Shown: positions 57,252-64,000 of the stretch, one piece after another | How positions within the stretch are numbered: the stretch's first letter is position 1 | Layout of the letters: the number at the start of each line of letters is the position of its first letter | Source: Pseudomonas grimontii | Lineage (GTDB): Bacteria > Pseudomonadota > Gammaproteobacteria > Pseudomonadales > Pseudomonadaceae | Assembly (NCBI RefSeq): GCF_007858185.1 | Contig: NZ_VFES01000020.1 | Location: forward strand, 1 to 64,000 | Length of the DNA stretch: 64,000 nt | Direction: 5' to 3' | Program-made: the position numbers and the translations under genes | Notes under the pieces: model-generated | What the model saw: only the letters and a program-made list of their open reading frames with translations | Database searches by the model: none | Told to the model about the DNA's origin: nothing

Positions 57252-59555
57252 TTGAACATTTCCCACCTGCGCCGCTCGTTGTTGGCGCTGTCCGTCGCGG
57301 CTACCACTGCCACGGTCCATGCCGCACCCGCACCCGACCTCAACCACGACCTGAGCACCGGGGGTTACAGCAGCTCCGATGATGTTTTTAATAACGCCAC
57401 CTTCACCGGGACGTCGCAAAACGCAGGTGTAGCGCTGAACAACGTGACGCTGGCGGGCAACCTGGTCAACCAGGGCAACATCAACCTGACGGCTGCCAAC
57501 CCCACCGACTTCCCGTCCGGTATCGCCATGACCCTCAATTCCAACGTCGGTGGCGACTTGGTAAATAATGGCGACATTACGGTGAGCGGCAACGCCGTCG
57601 TCGGGCTGGACCTGTATCTGGCAAAGATCGCTGGTGAAGTGAACAACAACGGCAACATCACTGTGACTGGCGCAAATGCCGAAGGCATGCTGATCACCTC
57701 GACCCAGGCGCGCATCAATAACTCGGGCACTATCACCGCGCGTGGTATCGACTCTGTGGGTATCGACATCGAGAAGGCACGCTTTACGGGTCAGATGACA
57801 GGCGCTCCCTTCCAGAGTGATATCAACAACAGCGGGACTATCTCCGCTGACGGGGTTGGTATCCGCTTTCGCAGTCTCGACACCTCCGGCGGTTTCGACA
57901 CCCTCTCCATCAGGCAGACAGGTGGCCTGATAGAAGGCGGCACCGCAGCCATTCTGGCGGACGACAATGCCTCCCCTTCGTATTTCTACTGGCAGGGTGG
58001 TCAGGTCAAGGGTGACCTGCTGGGCCTGAGTGGTGTGCTGGTGCAGGGGGACGCGATGTTCGATGGCTCGACCATCCGCGCCGGTTACGTCGATATCGAC
58101 GGTGGCCGCCTGACGCTGCTTCGCCCGCAGACCACGATTGTGGGCGACCTCGATATGGACAGCGACACTGCGCGCCTGCGGCTGCTGCTGGATAACAACA
58201 CGCTGCCCAACACGCCGATCCTGAAAGTCACCGGCAATACCTTCTTCTCTCCAGGCAGCCAGATCGAACTGCAGGCTCGCTCCGATGACTTCCGCACGTC
58301 GGCCCAGGGCACCCGCTACACCCTCATTAACTCTGGCACGTGGGAAGACCCGCAGAACCTGTCCGTGGTTTCCTCCTCGGCACTGCTTGAGGTGAGGAAC
58401 TTCGGCATCGAAGGCCAGGACGTGAAAGCACTGGTTGCCACCCGCAGTGATGAGGTGATCACGCAAGACCTGCTGAGTGCCCGTGGTTCGCGCAACGCGG
58501 TGAACGCCATCACGCCGCTCAAGAACACGGTCCTGGGCCAGATGGACGAAAGCGACCCGGTATTCCAGCGCTTCGCCAACGCCGCCACCAGTGAAGAGCT
58601 GGCCAAACTTGCCGAAACCCTGACCCCGGACGTCAGCCGTGGGGCGATCAACGCCGCCACCAACAGCCAGAACCTGGTCGCAAGTGCCATCAACCGCCGC
58701 GCCAGCAAAGCGCGTAGCGGTCTGTCCTCCGGTGACGTCCTGGCAGAACAAGGCGTATGGCTGCAAGCGCTGTCCAGCGATGCCAACCAGGACCGCCGCC
58801 ACGGTATCGACGGCTACGACGCCAACACCAACGGCATCGCCGTGGGTGCCGACGGCAAGCTCAACGCAGACACCACCGTGGGCCTGGCTTACAGCTACCT
58901 GACCAGCGACGTCAAATCCGACCTCGGCAACAAAACCGACGTCAAAGGCCATGCACTGACCCTGTACGGCAACTGGGCCCGTGACAACTTCTTTGTCGAC
59001 ACCTCGCTGATGTATGGCTGGAACGACAACGAGTCCAAACGCTACATCGCCGGCACCCGCGCCAAGGCCGACTATGACAGTGAGATCTTCGGCGTCAACG
59101 CACTGGCAGGCTACACCTTCCAGCTCGACAAGCAGTGGCTGCTCGAACCACAGGTCGGTGCGCGCTACGCCAACGTATCGATTGATTCGTACCGTGAAAA
59201 AGGTAGCTCAGCCGCTCTCAACGTCGGCAGCCAGCGTTACGAAATCGGCGAAATGGGCCTGGGTGCTCGCCTGGCGGCCGCTTTTGACGTAGGTGCAGGT
59301 AGCCTGGAACCAGAGGCCAAGCTGATGGCCTGGCACGATTTCATCGGCGACAAGGCTGACACCACCTCCACCTTCGTGCTCGGCGGTACCCCGTTCACCA
59401 CCACCGGGGCGACACCGGCGCGCGACAGCTACGAGCTGGGACTGGGCGCGAACTACCGCGTGGGCGCGTGGAGCGTGGGAGGGATGTACAACTACCTGAC
59501 CAGCAGTGGTTTCGACGCCGACACCTTCACTGCGAACGTGCGTTACGACTTCTGA
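57252..59555 (+). CDS. autotransporter with beta-helical passenger
   Basis: 767 residues from a TTG at 57252 (LNISHLRRSLLALSVAATTATVHAAPAPD), chosen because AAGGA lies 7 bases upstream and a clean signal peptide follows; ATG at 57186 would add 22 residues without signal-peptide sense. The passenger (about 30–430) repeats N-N-x-G-x-I-x-x-x-G units (LVNQGNINLT, LVNNGDITVSG, VNNNGNITVTG, INNSGTITARG). The C-terminal barrel (about 490–767: EQGVWLQALSSDANQDRRHGIDGYDANTNGIAVGAD, ending ANVRYDF) has the terminal Phe needed for outer-membrane insertion. Passenger activity unknown. Confidence 0.88.
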   Translation: MNISHLRRSLLALSVAATTATVHAAPAPDLNHDLSTGGYSSSDDVFNNATFTGTSQNAGVALNNVTLAGNLVNQGNINLTAANPTDFPSGIAMTLNSNVGGDLVNNGDITVSGNAVVGLDLYLAKIAGEVNNNGNITVTGANAEGMLITSTQARINNSGTITARGIDSVGIDIEKARFTGQMTGAPFQSDINNSGTISADGVGIRFRSLDTSGGFDTLSIRQTGGLIEGGTAAILADDNASPSYFYWQGGQVKGDLLGLSGVLVQGDAMFDGSTIRAGYVDIDGGRLTLLRPQTTIVGDLDMDSDTARLRLLLDNNTLPNTPILKVTGNTFFSPGSQIELQARSDDFRTSAQGTRYTLINSGTWEDPQNLSVVSSSALLEVRNFGIEGQDVKALVATRSDEVITQDLLSARGSRNAVNAITPLKNTVLGQMDESDPVFQRFANAATSEELAKLAETLTPDVSRGAINAATNSQNLVASAINRRASKARSGLSSGDVLAEQGVWLQALSSDANQDRRHGIDGYDANTNGIAVGADGKLNADTTVGLAYSYLTSDVKSDLGNKTDVKGHALTLYGNWARDNFFVDTSLMYGWNDNESKRYIAGTRAKADYDSEIFGVNALAGYTFQLDKQWLLEPQVGARYANVSIDSYREKGSSAALNVGSQRYEIGEMGLGARLAAAFDVGAGSLEPEAKLMAWHDFIGDKADTTSTFVLGGTPFTTTGATPARDSYELGLGANYRVGAWSVGGMYNYLTSSGFDADTFTANVRYDF

Positions 59556-59572
59556 TCAACGTCTTCGTCTGA

Positions 59573-59606
59573 AACAACAAAGCCCGCTAATGCGGGCTTT
59601 GTTGTT
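59573..59606 (+). terminator. perfect 15-bp terminator hairpin
   Basis: AACAACAAAGCCCGC (59573–59587) pairs exactly with GCGGGCTTTGTTGTT (59592–59606) around TAAT, 18 bases after the autotransporter stop. Confidence 0.9.
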
Positions 59607-59833
59607 TGAGGCTGATGGTAAAGCGATCTCTTATTTTTTACTTGTAAACAGGCAGTTGCAGATCAACCTTACTCCCACCCCATTATCAAAAATAAACAAA
59701 ATATCATTAAAATTAATCAGTTATAAGAACATACAAACTCATATACCTTGAGATATACCTTCCCAATCATGACGGGTGCTTGCATGCCTCCCAGGCCAGG
59801 AAGCAGCGAAGATGCCGAAGATCCATTGTTCAC

Positions 59834-61027
59834 CTACATATGAGTTCTTGCGCCCAGGAACGTGGGACGCCGCATCTGCCAGAGCATCCAGACGATCCCC
59901 AGGCCCACGGCAACCGCACCGACCCAGGCCGTGCTGGTCAGACCCATCGCTTCCAGGCTGGCCCCGCCTAGCAGCGAACCCAACGCGATGCCGCCGTTGA
60001 AGCCGGCGATGTTCAGCCCAGCCGCCACCGCTGGCGCCTGCGGCGCGTGGATGTGCGACAGCCCGATCACCCGCGCCTGCAAGGCCGGCACCGCCGCATA
60101 GGTCAGCGCACCCAGCAGGCCCGTCAGCAACACCATCAACGGCAACGATGGTGCCGATGCCCATATCGCCAACAGCACGACGGCCAGGCCGACGAGCACA
60201 GTCATCACCGCAAAGTCGGCACCCTTGCGGTCGGTCAGCCGCCCGCCTCACACATTGCCAATGGCGGCCATCACGCCGTAGCCCAGCATTAACAGGCTCG
60301 CCATGCTTTCACTCACGTTCGTCACTTGCAGCAGGATCGGCGAAATGTAGGTGTAGAGCGCGAAAGATCCCGCATACGCCAACACGGTGATACCGGCTCC
60401 GGCCAGCAGACGCTGATTGAACATGGCTTTCAGGCCATCCATCGCATTGGCCTGCGCCGAGGCATCGTTGCGATCTGTCGGCATCAGGGCCAGCAGGCCG
60501 ACGAACCCAATGGCACCACTTGCGGCCACTGCCATGAAGATGACCTGCCAGCTCAACACGCTGCCCAGGTAGGTGCCGAGCGGTACGCCCAGCGCCAGTG
60601 CCAGCGTCAGGCCGCCGAACACCACGGCCACCGCCGCACCGGCGCGATGTCGGCCCGCCAATTGGGTTGCCACGCTGGATGCTACGGCGAGAAACACCCC
60701 ATGTCCCAGGCCGGAGGCGAAGCGGGCCACCAGCATGGGGGTCAGTGCATCGGACAGACTGACTACAGCGTTGCCCAACGTGAACAGCCCCATCGCCACC
60801 AGCAGCAGCCGCTTGCGCGGCCAGCGGGTTGCCAGCGCGGTCAGGCCGGGTGCACCAATCACCGCACCCAGCGCGTAGGCCGTAACCGCCGCGCCAACCT
60901 GGCTGACGCTGGCATGCAGATCAGCGGAAATAGTGGACACCAGGCCGATGGTGACGAACTCGGTAAAGCCCAGGGCGAACGCGCAAAGCGCGAAGACGTA
61001 GATGACGAAAGGCATACGTGGATTCAT
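59834..61027 (-). pseudogene. MFS efflux permease interrupted by one in-frame TGA
   Basis: Two minus-strand open stretches in the same frame (61027–60248 and 60247–59834) together make a normal 397-codon MFS protein (MNPRMPFVIYVFALCAFALGFTEFVTIGLVSTISADL … GLGIVWMLWQMRRPTF) of the arabinose-efflux/DHA1 type. The only break is TGA at 60248–60250, within GNV–stop–GGRLTDRKGADF, the conserved loop motif after helix 8. TGG (Trp) to TGA is the simplest change. The first 259 residues could still be made, about seven to eight helices, unlikely to work. A sequencing error is the alternative. The PfpI gene lies 3 bases upstream on the same strand. Confidence 0.85.
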
Positions 61028-61030
61028 GGT

Positions 61031-61735
61031 TCAGGCTCGCTTCTCGGCTGTCACCGCTAATAGGGGCAGCATCGCTTCCGCGACGCCCTTGGCCGAGGCC
61101 GGGTTCTGCCCCGTCGCCAGGCGCTCGCTCGCCACTACCTGCGCCTGGAAATTCGCCGCGGGCACATGCCGGGCGCCACGCTCCTGCAAAGCATCGGCCA
61201 GCAGGAAGGGCACCGTGTCGTACAGGCCGACCGCACGCTCCTCCTCGTTGGTGAAGGCCGATACGTCCTTACCCGCTACCAGATAGCTGCCATCGGACAA
61301 CTTGAGGTTTACCAGCCCGGCCGGCCCGTGGCACACCGCCGCGACCACGCCGCCACGCTCGTAGATGAACGCCGCAATGGCCGCCAGTTCGGCGTTGTCC
61401 GGGAAGTCCCACATCGTCGCGTGGCCGCCGGCGTAGAAGATCGCGGCGTAGGCATCGGGATCGACCTGCGTGGGTGCCATGGTGTTCTCGGTGGCGCTTC
61501 TTAGCGTCGCATCGTTCCAGAACGCGGCATTGATCGGATCGTCCAAATCGAGTCCATCGACGTGCGTCTTGCCGCCCTTGGGGCTGACGAAATCGACCGC
61601 ATGACCGGCGTCTGCCAGCACCCGATGCGGATGCGTGATCTCGGACAGATAGAAACCGCTGGGCGCGGCATCGGCGGCGCCGGCCGGCCCCTTGCGGTCG
61701 TGGCTGGTCAGGACGAAAAGAATACGTTGGGTCAT
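61031..61735 (-). CDS. DJ-1/PfpI (type 1 glutamine amidotransferase-like) protein
   Basis: 234 residues from the ATG at 61735 (MTQRILFVLTSHDRKGPAG), with AGGAG upstream; a longer frame reaches into the LysR gene and is rejected. The nucleophile elbow AAVCHGPAGL has Cys135-His136 and the upstream IFYAGGHATMWDFPD segment is typical of Hsp31/YhbO-like members: glyoxalase III/deglycase, chaperone or isocyanide-hydratase-like activities occur in this family. It probably forms a transcript with the MFS gene 3 bases downstream and is divergent from the LysR regulator. Confidence 0.88.
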   Translation of the reverse strand: MTQRILFVLTSHDRKGPAGAADAAPSGFYLSEITHPHRVLADAGHAVDFVSPKGGKTHVDGLDLDDPINAAFWNDATLRSATENTMAPTQVDPDAYAAIFYAGGHATMWDFPDNAELAAIAAFIYERGGVVAAVCHGPAGLVNLKLSDGSYLVAGKDVSAFTNEEERAVGLYDTVPFLLADALQERGARHVPAANFQAQVVASERLATGQNPASAKGVAEAMLPLLAVTAEKRA

Positions 61736-61879
61736 CAGAAGCTCCTGCAGCGAATCGAGCACACCACCGGACACCTCCAACGGAGGCATGCGTGTCGCAG
61801 CGTGGGAAGTTGGGATCCTCATTCTGGTGAATCCGGTATATCGTTTAAATGACCAAAATAGACAAACACTTTCCCCGGA

Positions 61880-62797
61880 ATGACCCAAATGGCCCTGCGC
61901 AATCTTGATGACCTAGCGGTGTTCGTGCATGTTGTGGAGCGCCACAGCTTTTCCGCCGCCGCACGCGACCTGCACCTCGCGCCTAAGACGGTCAGCAAGC
62001 AGATCGCCCGGCTGGAACAAGCGTTGGGCACCACGCTGTTCGAGCGCAACACCCGTAACTTGCGCATCACCAGCGAAGGCCGCGCCATCGCCGAGCGCGC
62101 ACGGGTTGCCCTGGCGGTGCTGGAAGAAGTGCAGGAACTGGCGACCGGCGGCAGCCAGGAACTGAGCGGCACTATCCGCCTGACCGCGCCCACGCCGTTC
62201 GGGCGCAAGTTCGTGGCCCCGGCTATCCACGATTTCTGCCGCCTGCATCCCAGGGTCGGTTTCGACCTGCGCCTGTCCGATCAGGTGCAGGATCTGTATA
62301 GCGGCGACCTCGACCTGGCGATCCGCATGGGCGAGTTGGCCGATTCGCGCTTGGTGGCGCGGCGCGTGGCCGACAACCGGCGCATCCTGGCTGCGTCTCC
62401 CGCCTACCTGAAAGCGCATGGCAGTCCCGCGCAGCCGGAAGAACTGGAACGGCACAACTGCCTGGTGTTCGCCTATCCGGGCCTGCTGCAAAGCACCTGG
62501 CCGCTGCGCAAGGGCCGCAGGGAGACGCCTGTCGCGGTCAGCGGTACGCTGTGCAGCGACAACGGCGACGTGCTACATGCGTGGTGCGTGGCCGGGCTGG
62601 GCATCTCGCTGCGCGAGACCTGGGACATTCACGAGGAACTGCGCGATGGGAGGCTGGTGCGCGTGTTGCCTGAATGGGAAGCCAAACCCTCGAAGATCAG
62701 CATCGTGCGGGCGCGGCGCGAACCCGTGCCGCGCCGGCTGACGGCGTTCAGCGATTTTCTGTTCGACCGCTGGCAGGAGGCGCCGTGGGATCAATGA
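61880..62797 (+). CDS. LysR family transcriptional regulator
   Basis: 305 residues. N-terminal helix-turn-helix (LDDLAVFVHVVERHSFSAAARDLHLAPKTVSKQIARLEQALGTTLFERNTRNLRITSEG) and a substrate-binding domain (about 90–290: GTIRLTAPTPFGRKFVAPAI, DLAIRMGELADSRLVARRV). It belongs to the CrgA/DsdC-like clade. The 144-base gap to the divergent PfpI–MFS pair should contain its operator; GAATCCGGTATATCG is there but no firm T-N11-A site was defined. It likely controls that pair. Confidence 0.92.
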   Translation: MTQMALRNLDDLAVFVHVVERHSFSAAARDLHLAPKTVSKQIARLEQALGTTLFERNTRNLRITSEGRAIAERARVALAVLEEVQELATGGSQELSGTIRLTAPTPFGRKFVAPAIHDFCRLHPRVGFDLRLSDQVQDLYSGDLDLAIRMGELADSRLVARRVADNRRILAASPAYLKAHGSPAQPEELERHNCLVFAYPGLLQSTWPLRKGRRETPVAVSGTLCSDNGDVLHAWCVAGLGISLRETWDIHEELRDGRLVRVLPEWEAKPSKISIVRARREPVPRRLTAFSDFLFDRWQEAPWDQ

Positions 62798-62842
62798 CCT
62801 CATTCGACGCTGCCGACGCATCGTAGGCATCTCGAACAGCCG

Positions 62843-63682
62843 CTAAGTTTCGTAGGAAATTTTGTAGGTCTTGCCTAGCCGATCGACATGTGCAAAACCG
62901 AGTTCGCCAAGGTGCATACCCGCGATAAGAATCTTATCCGAGCTAACAACATTCAATAGTTTGGATCGTGTTTCGGCGGAAAGAAGCGGATCTTGGTCGA
63001 ATGCAATCGATACGTCGGGACGAGCAATCTGAATTTGGGGGAAATGAACGATATCCCCCCAAACCAGCAAACTACGACCATTGGAATCGAGACGATAACC
63101 GGAATGTCCTGCGGTATGCCCCGGAAGGGGCATCGCACTAATGCCAGGGAGAACTTCGCTATCAGTAAACAGGCGCGTCTTCTCCCGATACTGATCGAAC
63201 ACCTTCCGAGCAAACAGGAAGTTGCCACGAGCACGTTCACTCGCTCGACTGAGATTGCCATCGTCCTCCCAGAAAGAAACCTCACGCTGGTGGACGACTA
63301 GCTCTGCATCGGGAAAGGCTGCTTCCCCTGAAGAGTCAAGCAACCCCCCAACATGGTCGGGATGTGCATGGGTCAGAAGAATGGTGTCAATGTCAGCGGG
63401 TTGCACGCCCGCACGCGCGAGATTCGCCTTTAGCTTGCCGCCCCACTGCTTGAAACCACCAGCCCCCGCATCAATGAGGATCGTGCGGCCCATTCCACGC
63501 ACCAGGTAACAGTTGATGTGGATCGAGGATGGGTCGCTCACGCCTGCGTCCTGCTGCAACTTGGACGCCTCCATAGGATCGATATTGGAGAGAAGATCTA
63601 GACTTGCGCAAAGGTATCCGTCACTGATGGCCGTGATCGAAAACTCGCCGATCTGCTGGCCTGGAAATTTCATGTCGTTCAT
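62843..63682 (-). CDS. MBL-fold metallo-hydrolase
   Basis: 279 residues. The zinc motif HAHPDH (His105, His107, Asp109, His110) is preceded by INCYLVRGMGRTILIDAGAG; later ligands are in PLPGHTAGHSGY and VWGDIVHF. The layout is that of the lactonase-like MBL group (AhlD/AiiA-like or methyl-parathion-hydrolase-like), so acyl-homoserine-lactone or ester hydrolysis is possible but not shown. An ATG at residue 4 is an alternative start. It converges with the LysR gene. Confidence 0.85.
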   Translation of the reverse strand: MNDMKFPGQQIGEFSITAISDGYLCASLDLLSNIDPMEASKLQQDAGVSDPSSIHINCYLVRGMGRTILIDAGAGGFKQWGGKLKANLARAGVQPADIDTILLTHAHPDHVGGLLDSSGEAAFPDAELVVHQREVSFWEDDGNLSRASERARGNFLFARKVFDQYREKTRLFTDSEVLPGISAMPLPGHTAGHSGYRLDSNGRSLLVWGDIVHFPQIQIARPDVSIAFDQDPLLSAETRSKLLNVVSSDKILIAGMHLGELGFAHVDRLGKTYKISYET

Positions 63683-63703
63683 TGCGGCACTCCTTGCGGG
63701 TCA

Positions 63704-63994
63704 TCAGTTCCGCGCGTAGATGGTATCGGCTGGATAGCCAAAGCAACGGATGCGCGCCGTTAGCCCCGCATGGCGTTTTATTGCCTCATCCAGTCGCGCC
63801 ATGAAATCGTCCATGACCGATGGCGTTCTGAACGGTTCGAGGCGGTACTTGATTTCCGCGTAAGCAGGATGCCCACGCCCCTGGCGGGCAGCGACGTAGA
63901 TGACATGCACGTTGTCCAGCGCCGCCTGAAGGACGTCCGTGCAAAGTCGAGTGCATCGTTCGGTGAGTTCCGCCAGATTTGCGTCGGGTGGCAT
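63704..63994 (-). CDS. small hypothetical protein, possibly tautomerase-like (start near the window edge)
   Basis: 96 residues from an ATG at 63994 (MPPDANLAELTERCTRLC); GACGAG directly before it is too close to be a good ribosome site, so the gene may begin outside the window. The end IRCFGYPADTIYARN and the alternating beta-alpha pattern (VHVIYVAARQGRGHPAYAEIKYRLE) faintly recall tautomerase-superfamily proteins; I do not assign it. It lies 21 bases upstream of the MBL-fold gene on the same strand and is probably co-transcribed. Confidence 0.55.
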   Translation of the reverse strand: MPPDANLAELTERCTRLCTDVLQAALDNVHVIYVAARQGRGHPAYAEIKYRLEPFRTPSVMDDFMARLDEAIKRHAGLTARIRCFGYPADTIYARN

Positions 63995-64000
63995 CTCGTC

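Noticed and set aside
60248..60250. TGA as selenocysteine or programmed readthrough
   Set aside because: The position is a membrane-transporter loop where no selenocysteine is known, no SECIS-like hairpin follows directly and no selenoprotein genes are seen.

Overview
The window is chromosomal DNA of a fluorescent-group Pseudomonas. The run recJ–yaeQ–(CaiB)–thrC–hom–dsbC–xerD–rplS–trmD–rimM–rpsP–ffh–ypjD–corC-like–MFS–purT, followed by nag genes, purL and mltF, is, as I recall it, the order of the P. aeruginosa chromosome. The intergenic GGGGGCTTGCCCCCGAT palindromes are the REP/REPIN sequences typical of the P. fluorescens group. Nearly all of the window is coding.

Layout. 1–30 kb is conserved core: DNA repair (recJ), threonine synthesis (hom, thrC), periplasmic disulfide isomerisation (dsbC), dimer resolution (xerD), the rpsP-rimM-trmD-rplS ribosome/tRNA operon, SRP (ffh), purine synthesis (purT), two Nudix enzymes and an L,D-transpeptidase. 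It ends in an N-acetylglucosamine operon (nagR-nagA-nagB-II-nagF-nagE) with a GntR-type operator pair. At 30.07–35.8 kb a 1,918-residue dermonecrotic-type toxin protein sits between nagE and the yqfO/purL genes. mltF follows at 40.4 kb. At 42–50.5 kb lies a trehalose PTS locus: treB, treC, a LamB-type porin, an EIIA-HPr-EI fusion and a small EIIB-like protein on the minus strand, and divergent treR on the plus strand, with a double TreR-type operator between them. Directly behind treR is a second, 1,017-residue toxin-like protein. From 53.6 kb the content is accessory: a 690-residue protein resembling the SCO0854/MXAN_6230 (Ter-associated) family, an alpha/beta-hydrolase lipoprotein, an autotransporter, an MFS permease gene broken by one in-frame TGA, a DJ-1/PfpI protein with a divergent LysR regulator, an MBL-fold hydrolase and a small partial or hypothetical gene.

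How it fits together. Both sugar loci are full PTS pathways: porin (trehalose only), EIIBC permease, soluble EIIA-HPr-EI phosphodonor, cytoplasmic hydrolase or deacetylase/deaminase, and a GntR repressor. The most interesting signal is that each PTS locus has, in the same orientation as its regulator and right behind it or behind the last PTS gene, a large protein carrying one or two copies of a domain whose motifs (GEAH … YVEH … GNTH) match the TIKI/TraB/EreA/ChaN-like hydrolase superfamily, which includes the Ras/Rap1-cleaving DUF5 (RRSP) domain of MARTX toxins. One of the three copies keeps the whole catalytic set; the other two have lost most of it. GlcNAc (chitin) and trehalose (insect haemolymph) are insect-associated sugars, so a link between insect-sugar sensing and toxin production is an attractive but untested idea.

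No rRNA, tRNA, CRISPR array, IS element or prophage was seen. One possible small RNA or attenuated leader is proposed at 53.7 kb.
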